From assembly GCF_016616885.1 (NCBI RefSeq), contig NZ_CP067102.1, positions 434,001 to 498,000 on the forward strand: DNA of 64,000 bases. The letters run 5' to 3'. The notes under the pieces were generated by a model that saw only the letters and a program-made list of their open reading frames with translations, made no database searches and had not been told where the DNA came from. A program made the position numbers and the translations under genes. The number at the start of each line of letters is the position of its first letter. Within the stretch, counting starts at the first letter, position 1. The DNA is from Bradyrhizobium diazoefficiens (lineage in GTDB: Bacteria; Pseudomonadota; Alphaproteobacteria; Rhizobiales; Xanthobacteraceae). Positions 44,586 through 53,903 of the stretch are shown piece by piece.

Positions 44586-46544
44586 TTAGGCCGCCTTTTT
44601 CACCGTCGGCTTGCGCTGGCGCAGGAGGCGGCCGAGCAGCTTGCGCCTGCCCTTGCGCGGGATCAGGTCGATGTCGCTGACGAGTTTCGCGCCGCCCTTG
44701 CGGCGCTCCAGCACGATCTTGCGGCTGTGGAAGGCCTCCAGCTCGACGCGATGCGCGACGCTGACGATGGTCGCCTTCGGCAGCTCGTCGGTGACCATCT
44801 TCATCATCTTGTCCTGGCTCTTCTCGTCGAGCGCGGAAGTCGCTTCATCGAGCACGACGATATCGGGGCTGTGCAGCAAGAGCCGCGCGAAGGCGAGGCG
44901 CTGCTTCTCGCCACCTGACAACGTCTGATCCCACGGCCCCTCTTCCTCGATCTTCTCCTTGAGATGATCGAGGCCGACCTTGTGCAGGGCTTCGCCGATC
45001 TCCTCGAGGGTCCAGTCGTCCTCGGCGCCGGGATAGGCGACCGCGCGGCGCAAGCTGCCTGAGGGCACGTAGGGCCGCTGCGGCAGCATGAACAGCCGCC
45101 GGTCGGGATGGAAATTGACGCTGCCGCCGCCCCATGGCCAGAGGCCGGCGATGGCGCGCACCAGCGTGCTCTTGCCGGTGCCGGATTCGCCGGCGACCAG
45201 CAGCCGCTCGCCGGGCTCGATCACGACCTCGGTCTCGCCGACCACGGCAGTGCCGTCGTCGAGCGTGACGGAGAGATCCTTCAGCTCCAGCATGGCGTCA
45301 TTGCCGGTCTCGCCGCGCTTGATGCGGCCGAGGCCGTCGCCCTGCTCGGCGCGCTCGAGGCCGTCGAGCGACATCATCAGCGAGGCGATGCGGTGGGCGC
45401 AGGCATTCCAGTCGGCCAGCCGCGGATAATTGTCAACCAGCCAGCCGAACGCGCTCTGCACGATGGTGAAGGCGGAGGCCGCCTGCATCACCTGTCCGAG
45501 CGTCATGCTGCCGTCGAGAAACTTTGGTGCGCAGAGCAAAAGCGGCACCACGGGGGCAACGAGGCTCGAGCCCTGCGACACCAGCGTGGTCCGCATGTGC
45601 TGCCCTGCGAGCCGCGCCCACTGCCTGAGCACGCTGCTAAAATTGCGGTCGAGGCCGCTGCGTTCTTCTTCTTCACCGCCGAGCAGCGCGATGCTCTCGC
45701 CATTCTCGCGCACGCGCGTCAGCGTGTAGCGGAAATCGGCTTCGGCCTGGTTCTTGTCCTCGGAGACCTGCACGAATTGACGGCCGATCACCACGATCGA
45801 GCCCGAAGCGATTCCCGCATAAAGCATCGCGGCGACCACGAGGAAAGCGGGAATCGTGATGCTCGATCCTCCGAGCGTGACGGTGAGCGCGCCCCCGATG
45901 GTCCAGAGCACGACGATGAATGTGGCGGCCGACAGCAGGGCGGAGGTTACGCCGGCGAGGAAGTCGACCGGCGAATCCGTTGCGACGCGCAAGTCTTCGG
46001 CGATCCGGTATTCCGGATTCTTGTGATCGCCGCCAACGAGATTGAGCTGGTAGTAGCGCCCGTTGGCGAGCCAGCGCGTCAGCACGCTGTTGGTGAGCCA
46101 GGCGCGCCAGCGCCGCTGGATGCCCATGCGCGCAAATACCTGCGCGACGCCGAGCACGATGCTGCCGATCGCGAGCGGGAAGAACAATGCGGTGAGGTGA
46201 AAGACCGTGGTCGCGTCGCGCGTCTCGATGGCGTCGAAGATCGCGCGATTCCAGACGTTGATGCCGTATTGGAAGCCGACGGTCAGGACAATGAGGACGA
46301 CGAGACCAATCGAGAACGGCCAGGCGAGGCGGTCGCCCGTGCGGCTCCAGAAGCCGCGCGCGCTGATCCAGAACCGCGTCAGCAGATAATCCTTGCGCGC
46401 CTGCTCGATCTCCTCGGGCGAGAGGTCCGGATCAGGCTCGAGCACTTCGGGCGGCGGCGGCGCGATCTCGTCGCCGCCCTCGCCCTCGGGGTCGATGATG
46501 GGCGGCTTCTTGCCCTGGTCGCGCTTTGCGGCTGGCCTTTGCAT
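44586..46544 (-). CDS. ABC transporter fused permease/ATPase (ABCD/SbmA-like)
   Basis: A 652-residue half-transporter. A charged N-terminus (1-50) rich in Pro and Glu precedes a membrane domain of six helices (about 65-370), with features of the SbmA/BacA-like ABC_membrane_2 family such as FQYGINVWNRAIFDAIE and NPEYRIAEDLRVATD. The ATPase domain (about 410-625) has VAGESGTGKSTLVRAIAGLW (Walker A), TLSGGEKQRLAFARLLL (signature), IVVLDEATSALDE (Walker B) and the His in VSVAHRVELE. In rhizobia relatives import peptides or handle very-long-chain fatty acyl groups. The start was set at the ATG at 46544. It is upstream of the FkbM gene. Confidence 0.9.
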   Translation of the reverse strand: MQRPAAKRDQGKKPPIIDPEGEGGDEIAPPPPEVLEPDPDLSPEEIEQARKDYLLTRFWISARGFWSRTGDRLAWPFSIGLVVLIVLTVGFQYGINVWNRAIFDAIETRDATTVFHLTALFFPLAIGSIVLGVAQVFARMGIQRRWRAWLTNSVLTRWLANGRYYQLNLVGGDHKNPEYRIAEDLRVATDSPVDFLAGVTSALLSAATFIVVLWTIGGALTVTLGGSSITIPAFLVVAAMLYAGIASGSIVVIGRQFVQVSEDKNQAEADFRYTLTRVRENGESIALLGGEEEERSGLDRNFSSVLRQWARLAGQHMRTTLVSQGSSLVAPVVPLLLCAPKFLDGSMTLGQVMQAASAFTIVQSAFGWLVDNYPRLADWNACAHRIASLMMSLDGLERAEQGDGLGRIKRGETGNDAMLELKDLSVTLDDGTAVVGETEVVIEPGERLLVAGESGTGKSTLVRAIAGLWPWGGGSVNFHPDRRLFMLPQRPYVPSGSLRRAVAYPGAEDDWTLEEIGEALHKVGLDHLKEKIEEEGPWDQTLSGGEKQRLAFARLLLHSPDIVVLDEATSALDEKSQDKMMKMVTDELPKATIVSVAHRVELEAFHSRKIVLERRKGGAKLVSDIDLIPRKGRRKLLGRLLRQRKPTVKKAA

Positions 46545-46597
46545 GGCCGGATAACGCAAGAGAAATCAGTCGGTTCCCTTGGGTTCCGCCGGCCCGA

Positions 46598-48751
46598 TCA
46601 CTCGGCGGCGCCGTCGCGCACCCGTTTCAGCCGCGCCGCGTTGTGCAGGACCCGAGACAATTCCTCGATCGAATAGGGCTTTTGCACGAGCTCGAAGCCG
46701 ACGACGCCGTCCTGGGACAAAGCGTGGCTGTAGCCTGTGGTCAGCACGATCGGCACGCCGATGCAGTGATCGCGGATTGCCTGCGCGAGATCGAGCCCGG
46801 TCATCCCCGGCATGACGACGTCGGAGAACACGACGTCGAAGCGATCGGGGTCGCCGACCAGCTCGGTGAGCGCGTCGGCGGCGTTGTCCACCAGCGTGAT
46901 GCTGTAGCCGAGCCCGGTCAGCCCGTCGGCGGCGAAATTGCCAAGCTCGATATTGTCCTCGACGACCAGCACCGACATGCCGCTGCCGGCGACGGCCGGT
47001 GCGGTGGTCGGCGCCTGGCTCCGGGGCAGCAGAGCCGCCGGTACGCGCGGTAGATAGAGCGAGAACGTGCTGCCCTGGCCGACCTCGCTCATGACCGTCA
47101 CCTCGCCGCCGGATTGGCGGGCGAAGCCGAACACCTGCGACAGGCCGAGGCCGGTGCCCTGGCCGACCTGCTTGGTGGTGAAGAACGGCTCGAAGATGCG
47201 CCCCAGTTGCGCAGCGGGAATGCCGATGCCGGTATCGCTGACAGTGATGCAGACGAATCCAATATTTTTTGAGGTCTGGCTGCCCGAAAGGTGCGCCAGT
47301 GTATCGGGAACGGTCGTGGCCGCGTTGACCGTGAAGACGATACGGCCCTTGCCCAGCATGGCGTCGCGCGCGTTGGTCGCCATGTTGATGATGGCCGTCT
47401 CGAACTGCCCGGCATCGGCGTTGACGAGGCAGGGCTCGGCCGGCAGCTTCGTGACGATTTCGATGCCTGGTCCGAGCAGCGTGGCGAGCATGTCGCGCAG
47501 CAACTGCATGCGATCGCCGATGTCGAACACTTCGGGCTTCAAGGTCTGGCGCCGCGCGAAGGCCAGGAGCTGCGAGGTCAGCTTGGCCGCGCGCGCGACC
47601 GCCTCCGCAATCGCCGTGATGTAGCGCTGCCGCCGCTCCTCGCTCAGTTGCGGGCGGTTCAAGAGATCGACGGAGGCACGGATCACGGTCAGGAGGTTGT
47701 TGAAGTCGTGCGCGACGCCGCCGGTGAGCTGGCCCAGTGCCTCCAGTCGCTGGCTGTGCTTGAGCGCCTCCTCGGCTTCGCGCCGCTTGGCAGCTTCGGT
47801 CTGGAGATGCTGGGTGCGGCGGAAGGCGAAGGCCAGCAGAATGAACAGCAGCGCGGTCGCGGGCGCGCCGAACACCAGATGCTGGCTCATGGTGGCGAGC
47901 CAGCGCGCGCGGATCGCCGACGTTTCGAGGCCGGCGCTGACATAGATCGGATATTCGGCGACACGCCGGTAGCCGATGCGCCGCTCAATCCCGTCCGAGG
48001 GCCAGGCGATGGTCATCAGCCCGTGATCGGGATGGGTTGCGATGTGCCGGCCGACCGGACCGCTGGGGTCGAGCCGGAAATCGCGATCGAGTCGCGGGAA
48101 ATGCGTCAGCAGCACGCCGTCGGCGCGCCCCATCGCAAAGAAGCTGCCGGGATCGGTGCCGATCCGGGCGTAAAAACTCTCGAAATATTCCGGCAGCACG
48201 GACGCCTGGATCACGCCGATGAAGCTGCCGTCGTCGGAGGAGCGGCGGCGGCTGACGCCGAAGAAGCGCGCGCCCTGGTAGGGAGGCCGCGGCGTCAGCG
48301 AGGCGCCGATGAAGGTGCCGATGCTCTGGTCGACATGGGCATAGAAGTAATCGCGGTCCGCAAAGCTCTGATCCGACGGCGGTGATACCAGACTGTTGAC
48401 CAGCGGTTTTCCGTTCGTGTCGAAGATCCAGGCCGATTTGAGTTGCGGAAGGGCGTCGGTCAGCTGCTTCAGGCGCCGGTGCAGCGCAGGTTCCCGCGCC
48501 CGGATGATGTTATCGGGAAGGTCGCGTACGACTTCGTTGATCTCGGCCAGGCTGCGATCGATGGTCTCGAACACCTTGAGCGCATGCTCATGCGCCACAT
48601 CGAGCGTGCGCTCGATCTCACGGTCGGCGATGTCGAGCGTCGAATTGTGGGAAATCGTTGAGGCGATGGCGAACAGCGCAATCGGCAGCGCCAGGGATGC
48701 GGCCATCATCCACTGCAAGAGTCTCAGCGAATTGCGTTGCGCGCCCTGCAC
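46598..48751 (-). CDS. Hybrid sensor histidine kinase with receiver domain
   Basis: A 717-residue membrane sensor. Helix 1 (about 12-34) and helix 2 (about 291-311) bound a periplasmic dCache-like domain of some 255 residues with SAWIFDTNGKPLVNS and ADRDYFYAHVDQS. The cytoplasmic part has a HisKA helix with H348 in GGVAHDFNN, the ATPase motifs (N-box IINMATNARDAML, G1 VSDTGIGIP, G2 GTGLGLSQV) and a C-terminal receiver domain with D644 in VVFSDVVMPGMTG and K691. It would phosphorylate an unknown downstream regulator. No cognate response-regulator gene is adjacent. The signal may be a small organic molecule, judging by the dCache fold. Confidence 0.92.
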   Translation of the reverse strand: MQGAQRNSLRLLQWMMAASLALPIALFAIASTISHNSTLDIADREIERTLDVAHEHALKVFETIDRSLAEINEVVRDLPDNIIRAREPALHRRLKQLTDALPQLKSAWIFDTNGKPLVNSLVSPPSDQSFADRDYFYAHVDQSIGTFIGASLTPRPPYQGARFFGVSRRRSSDDGSFIGVIQASVLPEYFESFYARIGTDPGSFFAMGRADGVLLTHFPRLDRDFRLDPSGPVGRHIATHPDHGLMTIAWPSDGIERRIGYRRVAEYPIYVSAGLETSAIRARWLATMSQHLVFGAPATALLFILLAFAFRRTQHLQTEAAKRREAEEALKHSQRLEALGQLTGGVAHDFNNLLTVIRASVDLLNRPQLSEERRQRYITAIAEAVARAAKLTSQLLAFARRQTLKPEVFDIGDRMQLLRDMLATLLGPGIEIVTKLPAEPCLVNADAGQFETAIINMATNARDAMLGKGRIVFTVNAATTVPDTLAHLSGSQTSKNIGFVCITVSDTGIGIPAAQLGRIFEPFFTTKQVGQGTGLGLSQVFGFARQSGGEVTVMSEVGQGSTFSLYLPRVPAALLPRSQAPTTAPAVAGSGMSVLVVEDNIELGNFAADGLTGLGYSITLVDNAADALTELVGDPDRFDVVFSDVVMPGMTGLDLAQAIRDHCIGVPIVLTTGYSHALSQDGVVGFELVQKPYSIEELSRVLHNAARLKRVRDGAAE

Positions 48752-48902
48752 GGTCGCTCCGGTCCCCCGACCGGAGAGCTTACTTGAATCTTACGCTGAG
48801 AAGGAAGCGACTTGTAGTTGGAACCGGAGGTTGTAGTTCGCTGATTCGCCCGCGGCGCGGGATGGGGTCAATTTTACCCAAAATAGCCCCGGTTGTAGAA
48901 TG

Positions 48903-48923
48903 CCCCGGCCGTCTCGGCCGGGG
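48903..48923 (-). terminator. Hairpin after sdhB
   Basis: CCCCGGCCG / CGGCCGGGG form a perfect 9-bp stem around TCT, 20 bases past the sdhB stop on the minus strand. It is a likely end for the sdhCDAB transcript; no long T run is present. Confidence 0.65.
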
Positions 48924-48940
48924 TACAGTGTGAGCCGCGC

Positions 48941-49723
48941 CTAGATCTGGCGCTCGACCATCTTGAGCTTGAGCTCGGCGATGGCTTCGGCCGGGTTCAG
49001 GCCCTTCGGGCAGGCCTTGGCGCAGTTCATGATGGTGTGGCAGCGGTAGAGTCGGAACGGATCCTCGAGATTGTCGAGCCGTTCGCCGGTGGCCTCGTCG
49101 CGCGAATCGGACACCCAGCGGTTGGCCTGGAGCAGGGCCGCAGGACCGAGATAGCGGTCGCTGTTCCACCAATAGCTCGGGCACGAGGTCGAGCAGCAGG
49201 CGCAGAGAATGCACTCGTAAAGACCGTCGAGCTTCTCGCGGTCCTCGTGGCTCTGGCGCCATTCCTTCTGCGGCGTCGGCGAGGTCGTCTTCAGCCACGG
49301 TTCGATGGAGGCGTACTGCGCATAGAAATTGGTGAGGTCGGGGACCAGGTCCTTCACCACCGGCTGGTGGGGCAGCGGATTGATCTTCACCGCGCCGTCC
49401 TTCACGTCATGCATCGAACGTGTGCAGGCCAGCGTGTTCTGGCCGTCGATGTTCATCGCGCAGGAACCGCAGACGCCTTCGCGGCAGGAGCGGCGGAAGG
49501 TCAGCGACGGATCGATGTGGTTCTTGATCCAGATCAGGCCGTCCAGCACCATCGGACCGCAGTCGTTGGTGTCGACGTAATAGGTGTCGACGCTCGGATT
49601 CTTGCCGTCGTCCGGATTCCAGCGATAGACGCGGAATTCGCGAACGTCGGTCGCGCCCGCGGGCTTCGGCCAGGTCTTGCCGCCGGTGATCTTCGAGTTC
49701 TTCGGAAGTGCGAATTCAACCAT
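48941..49723 (-). CDS. sdhB: Succinate dehydrogenase iron-sulfur subunit
   Basis: A 260-residue subunit of complex II that carries electrons from SdhA to the membrane quinone site. All three iron-sulfur centres are visible: the [2Fe-2S] ligands in CREGVCGSC and TLAC, then [12 protein letters not shown] for the [4Fe-4S] centre and [17 protein letters not shown] for the [3Fe-4S] and last ligands. The N-terminal strand region [20 protein letters not shown] is typical. It is the last gene of sdhCDAB, 42 bases after sdhA, and is followed by a hairpin terminator. Length matches alphaproteobacterial SdhB. Confidence 0.97.
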   Translation of the reverse strand: MVEFALPKNSKITGGKTWPKPAGATDVREFRVYRWNPDDGKNPSVDTYYVDTNDCGPMVLDGLIWIKNHIDPSLTFRRSCREGVCGSCAMNIDGQNTLACTRSMHDVKDGAVKINPLPHQPVVKDLVPDLTNFYAQYASIEPWLKTTSPTPQKEWRQSHEDREKLDGLYECILCACCSTSCPSYWWNSDRYLGPAALLQANRWVSDSRDEATGERLDNLEDPFRLYRCHTIMNCAKACPKGLNPAEAIAELKLKMVERQI

Positions 49724-49765
49724 TCGATTAAGGCTTTCGCTGTTCGCTCAGTACACGCGCGCCGT

Positions 49766-51601
49766 TTAGTACACGCGAGCTTTGGGCGGGATATACTGCA
49801 CGTCGTTGGTCATGGTGTAGTCGTGAACCGGACGGTACTCGATCTTGACCTTGCCGGAATCGTCCAGCCAGGCCAGCGTGTGCTTCATCCAGTTCTTGTC
49901 GTCGCGCGCGGAGAAGTCCTCGCGGGCATGGGCGCCGCGGCTCTCGGTGCGGTTGGCGGCCGAATTCATCGTCACCACCGCCTGCGAGATCAGGTTGTCG
50001 AACTCCAGCGTCTCGACGAGATCCGAATTCCACACCAGCGAACGATCGGACACCGCGATGTCGGTGATGCCGTTGTGGACCTTCTCGATCAGGTTCTGGC
50101 CTTCGCTCAGGATATCGCCGGTGCGGAACACCGCGCAGTTGTTCTGCATCACGTGCTGCATGCCTTCGCGCAGCTTTGCGGTCGGCGTGCCGCCTGAGGC
50201 GTAGCGGTAATGGTCGAGACGGCCGAGCGCGAGCTCGGCCGAGTTCGCCGGCAGCTCGGGCTGCTTGGCGTTCGGCGTCAGCTTGTCGGCGAGGCGTAGC
50301 GCCGCGGCGCGGCCGAACACGACGAGGTCGATCAGCGAGTTGGAGCCGAGGCGGTTGGCGCCGTGCACGGAGACGCACGCGGCTTCGCCGATCGCCATCA
50401 GGCCGGGGATGATGGCGTTGTCGTCGCCGTCCTTCTTGGTCAGGACTTCGCCGTGATAGTTCGTGGGGATGCCGCCCATGTTGTAGTGCACGGTCGGCAC
50501 GATCGGGATCGGTTCGCGCGTCACGTCGACATTGGCGAAGATCTTTGCGGATTCGGAGATGCCCGGCAAGCGCTCGGCGAGCACCGCGGGATCGAGATGG
50601 TCGAGATGAAGGAAGATGTGGTCCTTCTTCTTGCCGACGCCGCGCCCCTCCCGGATCTCGATGGTCATCGCGCGCGAGACGACGTCGCGTGACGCCAGAT
50701 CCTTTGCGGACGGTGCGTAGCGCTCCATGAAGCGCTCGCCCTCGGAGTTGACGAGATAGCCGCCTTCGCCGCGCGCACCTTCGGTGACGAGGCAGCCCGA
50801 ACCGTAGATGCCGGTCGGGTGGAACTGAACGAACTCCATGTCCTGCATCGGCAGGCCGGCGCGCAGCACCATGCCGCCGCCGTCGCCGGTGCAGGTGTGC
50901 GCCGAGGTGCAGGAGGCGTAGGCGCGGCCGTAGCCGCCGGTCGCGAGGATCACGGTCTGGGCGCGGAAGCGGTGCAGTGTGCCGTCGTCGAGCTTGAGCG
51001 CGATGACGCCGCGGCAGGTGCCCTGGTCGTCCATGATCAGGTCGATCGCGAAGAACTCGATGAAGAACTCGGCCGCGTGGCGCAGCGACTGGCCGTACAT
51101 CGTGTGCAGCATGGCGTGGCCGGTGCGGTCGGCGGCGGCGCAGGTGCGCTGCGCCTGGCCCTTGCCGTAGTCCATGGTCATGCCGCCGAACGGGCGTTGA
51201 TAGATCTTGCCGTCCTCGGTGCGCGAGAACGGCACGCCCCAATGCTCGAGCTCGTAGACCGCGTCGGGCGCGTTGCGCACCATGTATTCGATCGCGTCCT
51301 GGTCGCCGAGCCAGTCCGACCCCTTCACGGTGTCGTACATGTGCCAGCGCCAGTCGTCCTTGTGCATGTTGCCGAGCGAAGCGGAGATGCCGCCCTGCGC
51401 CGCAACCGTGTGCGAGCGGGTCGGAAACACTTTGGTGATGCAGGCGGTGCGAAGACCGGCCTCGCTGCAGCCGACCACGGCGCGCAGGCCCGCGCCGCCG
51501 GCGCCGACCACGACGACGTCATAGGTGTGGTCTTCGATCGGATAGGCTTTGCCGTTGGTGGCGGGAGCGCCGTTGCCCTTGCCATTCGTCTCAGGGGCCA
51601 T
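49766..51601 (-). CDS. sdhA: Succinate dehydrogenase flavoprotein subunit
   Basis: A 611-residue catalytic subunit of complex II, oxidising succinate to fumarate in the TCA cycle. The FAD Rossmann motif is [16 protein letters not shown]. The His that covalently carries FAD lies in [34 protein letters not shown] includes the active-site Arg, and the C-terminus ends with [12 protein letters not shown]. An N-terminal 20-residue Gly/Asn/Lys stretch precedes the domain. It begins three bases after sdhD ends and is followed by sdhB. Confidence 0.97.
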   Translation of the reverse strand: MAPETNGKGNGAPATNGKAYPIEDHTYDVVVVGAGGAGLRAVVGCSEAGLRTACITKVFPTRSHTVAAQGGISASLGNMHKDDWRWHMYDTVKGSDWLGDQDAIEYMVRNAPDAVYELEHWGVPFSRTEDGKIYQRPFGGMTMDYGKGQAQRTCAAADRTGHAMLHTMYGQSLRHAAEFFIEFFAIDLIMDDQGTCRGVIALKLDDGTLHRFRAQTVILATGGYGRAYASCTSAHTCTGDGGGMVLRAGLPMQDMEFVQFHPTGIYGSGCLVTEGARGEGGYLVNSEGERFMERYAPSAKDLASRDVVSRAMTIEIREGRGVGKKKDHIFLHLDHLDPAVLAERLPGISESAKIFANVDVTREPIPIVPTVHYNMGGIPTNYHGEVLTKKDGDDNAIIPGLMAIGEAACVSVHGANRLGSNSLIDLVVFGRAAALRLADKLTPNAKQPELPANSAELALGRLDHYRYASGGTPTAKLREGMQHVMQNNCAVFRTGDILSEGQNLIEKVHNGITDIAVSDRSLVWNSDLVETLEFDNLISQAVVTMNSAANRTESRGAHAREDFSARDDKNWMKHTLAWLDDSGKVKIEYRPVHDYTMTNDVQYIPPKARVY

Positions 51602-51604
51602 GGC

Positions 51605-52009
51605 TTACACTCCGGATGAAAGTTGGAGAATCGCGTAGATCGAGGCGAGCGCAACCGCGGCCGCGAAGAAATTGTTGAGCATGATCGAGACCAGCTTCAG
51701 CTTCTCGTTGTGGACGTAGTCCTCGATCACGACCTGCATGCCGATCTTCATGTGCCAGGCGCTGGCGACGATGAAGAGCACCATGATGATGGCGACCGGC
51801 AGCGAGCCGAGGATCTGCTTGGCGCCGGCCTGGTTGCGGCCGAGCAGCATCATGATGATCACCAGCACCGGGATCATCAGCAGCGTCATGGCGACGGCGG
51901 TGAGGCGCTGGCGCCAGAAGTCGGATGTGCCGGAATGCGCAGCGCCCAGATTGCGGACGCGGCCGAGTGGGGTGCGCATGCTGCGCTTCGGCGTATCGGA
52001 TGTGCTCAT
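51605..52009 (-). CDS. sdhD: Succinate dehydrogenase membrane anchor subunit
   Basis: A 134-residue hydrophobic subunit with three membrane helices (about 40-60, 70-92 and 104-130). The His in IVASAWHMKIGMQVVIEDYV is the expected heme b ligand or neighbour, and the N-terminal RTPLGRVRNLG is typical of alphaproteobacterial SdhD. It anchors SdhA/B at the inner membrane and, with SdhC, forms the ubiquinone site. The ATG overlaps the sdhC stop by four bases (ATGA-type), and the next gene sdhA begins three bases after its stop, so all are cotranslated. Confidence 0.95.
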   Translation of the reverse strand: MSTSDTPKRSMRTPLGRVRNLGAAHSGTSDFWRQRLTAVAMTLLMIPVLVIIMMLLGRNQAGAKQILGSLPVAIIMVLFIVASAWHMKIGMQVVIEDYVHNEKLKLVSIMLNNFFAAAVALASIYAILQLSSGV

Positions 52010-52404
52010 CGTCCACCTCCGGTCGCGTAGGCGATGATCCAGATCAGCACCGTCAGCGCGATACCGCCGATCAGCGCGCCCCAGGTCAGGGCCTCGCGCT
52101 CATTGGCCTTGAAGCCGTAGCCGAGGTCCCACACTAGGTGCCGGATGCCGCTCAGCATATGGTGCATCAACGCCCAGGTGTAGCCGAACACGATGAGGCG
52201 GCCGATGATGCTGCCAGTGAAGGCCTGGACGTTGGCGTAAGCGGCCGGGCCCGAGGCCGCCGCAACCAGCCACCAGGCCAGCAGCAGGGTTCCGACATAG
52301 AGGGCGATACCGGTGGCGCGATGGACGATGGACAGCGCCATCGTGAGCGTCCAGCGGTACACTTGCATGTGTGGTGAAAGCGGTCGTTCGATCCGTGCGG
52401 TCAT
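52006..52404 (-). CDS. sdhC: Succinate dehydrogenase cytochrome b556 subunit
   Basis: A 132-residue membrane subunit with three helices (about 22-50, 62-85 and 108-128). The quinone-binding Ser and Arg lie in MALSIVHRATGIALYVG, and the heme b His is in HHMLSGIRHLVWDLG. N-terminal RPLSPHMQVYRW is conserved in the family. It is the first gene of sdhCDAB, so the operon promoter should lie in the 52405-52900 gap. The overlap with sdhD (four bases) fits translational coupling. Confidence 0.96.
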   Translation of the reverse strand: MTARIERPLSPHMQVYRWTLTMALSIVHRATGIALYVGTLLLAWWLVAAASGPAAYANVQAFTGSIIGRLIVFGYTWALMHHMLSGIRHLVWDLGYGFKANEREALTWGALIGGIALTVLIWIIAYATGGGR

Positions 52405-52924
52405 GGGCTTTTGATGTTTAGGCGGCCCAGCAGGGGGCGCGCGGGGATCGCGAAGGTTCGGCTCTATTTACGTAGTCGATTTGGCCCGCGCAATCACCAA
52501 ATCGCCATAAATCGAACCGGGGTTCAGCGCTACGGCGTTGATGAACCAAGCCCAATCAGGGGCTTGGTATACCAGCGCGGTGGCGCACCGACCAAGATCG
52601 GAACGAACATTCACCTCTTGGAGCGGCGCCGAGACGCATTGAAATTACTATTGGAACGGCTCTAACCCGCCGGTCGACAATCACGGTACGAACCAGTCAG
52701 TTCATGACGCCGATGTCGGCGCGATTGGCCGATGCCCCGTTACCAATTTTCGTCATGCGCATCGATTTTCCGCGCGACGGCGGATATGCGCAGCCTGCAT
52801 CCCACCCCAGCCGGAAGAGGCAGCGTGTCGACCGCGGGAATCAGATCGCCTACAGCTTGGCGCGCAGCCGAATCCGAACGTGCATCTCGGAGATGTTGCG
52901 ACCAGTCGCCGGGGCAGGTCAGGG
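52405..52924. other. Gap upstream of sdhC with no recognised gene
   Basis: About 520 bases of lower coding character. It should contain the sdh operon promoter (minus strand) and the TSUP gene promoter (plus strand). Short open frames exist, but none shows protein-like composition or a ribosome site I trust. No hairpin repeat is present. Confidence 0.5.
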
Positions 52925-53785
52925 GTGATTGCAGGTCTTGATATCAAGGAGCTGGTCGAGCTCGCGCTGCTGCTGATCGCGGTCGGCGCGCTCTCGGGAA
53001 TCCTCGCCGGCGTGTTCGGCATCGGCGGCGGCGCGATCCTCGTGCCGGTGTTTTACGAATGCTTCCGCATTGCCGGTGTGCCGCTCGAGGTGCGCATGCC
53101 GCTGTGCGTCGGCACCTCGCTTGCGGTGATCATCCCGACCTCGATCCGTTCGTTCCAGGCACATTACAAGCGCGGCGCCGTCGACATGTCGATCCTGCGC
53201 GTGTGGTGGCTGCCGATCCTGATCGGCGTCGTCGCCGGCAGCGTGGCCGCGCGCTACGCGCCGGAGCGGCTGTTCAAGATCGTGTTCGTCTGCGTCGCCT
53301 ATTCGGCCGCAACGCGTCTCATCTTCGCACGCGAAACCTGGAAGCTCGGCGACGACCTGCCGGAAGGCCCGTTGATGCGCATCTACGGCTTCTGCGTCGG
53401 CATTCTCTCGACCTTGATGGGCATCGGCGGCGGATTGTTCTCGAACCTGCTGATGACCTTCTACGGCCGGCCGATCCATCAGGCGGTGGCGACGTCATCC
53501 GCGCTCGCCGTGCTGATCTCGATCCCCGGCGCGCTCGGCTACATCTATGCGGGCTGGCCCGCGGCTGCGACTTATCCGAGCGTCGCGGCGCTGCAAATCC
53601 CGTTCGCGCTTGGTTACGTCTCACTGATCGGTGCCGTGCTGGTGATGCCGATGAGCCTTGTCACTGCGCCGCTCGGTGTAACAGCCGCGCATGCGATGTC
53701 GAAGCGCACCCTCGAAGTGGCATTCGGCTGTTATCTGTTCATCGTCGGCAGCAGGTTCGTGATGAGCCTGTTGGGCGGCCAGTAG
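52925..53785 (+). CDS. TSUP family (TauE/SafE) anion transporter
   Basis: A 286-residue inner-membrane protein of the TSUP family with eight predicted helices. The paired family motifs are GVFGIGGGAILVPVF near the N-terminus and GIGGGLFSNLLMTFYG in the second half, each followed by a helix with small residues. TSUP proteins move sulfite, sulfonates or other organosulfur anions, sometimes with protons. The start was set at a GTG at 52925, close behind AGG; an upstream GTG at 52880 adds 15 residues with no family match. It converges on the acyl-CoA synthetase across a repeat. The substrate is unproven. Confidence 0.87.
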   Translation: MIAGLDIKELVELALLLIAVGALSGILAGVFGIGGGAILVPVFYECFRIAGVPLEVRMPLCVGTSLAVIIPTSIRSFQAHYKRGAVDMSILRVWWLPILIGVVAGSVAARYAPERLFKIVFVCVAYSAATRLIFARETWKLGDDLPEGPLMRIYGFCVGILSTLMGIGGGLFSNLLMTFYGRPIHQAVATSSALAVLISIPGALGYIYAGWPAAATYPSVAALQIPFALGYVSLIGAVLVMPMSLVTAPLGVTAAHAMSKRTLEVAFGCYLFIVGSRFVMSLLGGQ

Positions 53786-53798
53786 CGGCCACAAACTC

Positions 53799-53883
53799 CG
53801 TCATTGCGAGCGAAGCGAAGCAATCCAGAATCTCCGCGGAGGCAGCCTGGATTGCTTCGTCGCAAGGGCTCCTCGCAATGACG
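53799..53883. repeat. Palindromic intergenic repeat, CGTCATTGCGAG family
   Basis: Left arm CGTCATTGCGAGCGAAGCGA, then AAGCAATCCAGA; right arm CTGGATTGCTTCGTCGCAAG ending CTCGCAATGACGG. It lies between the convergent TSUP and acyl-CoA synthetase genes. Confidence 0.85.
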
Positions 53884-53903
53884 GAGCGAGAGAGCGGCGC
53901 CCC

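Noticed and set aside
49728..51242. 504-codon open frame antiparallel in frame shift to sdhA
   Set aside because: It is the sdhA coding region read in another frame; Arg-rich and without any domain.
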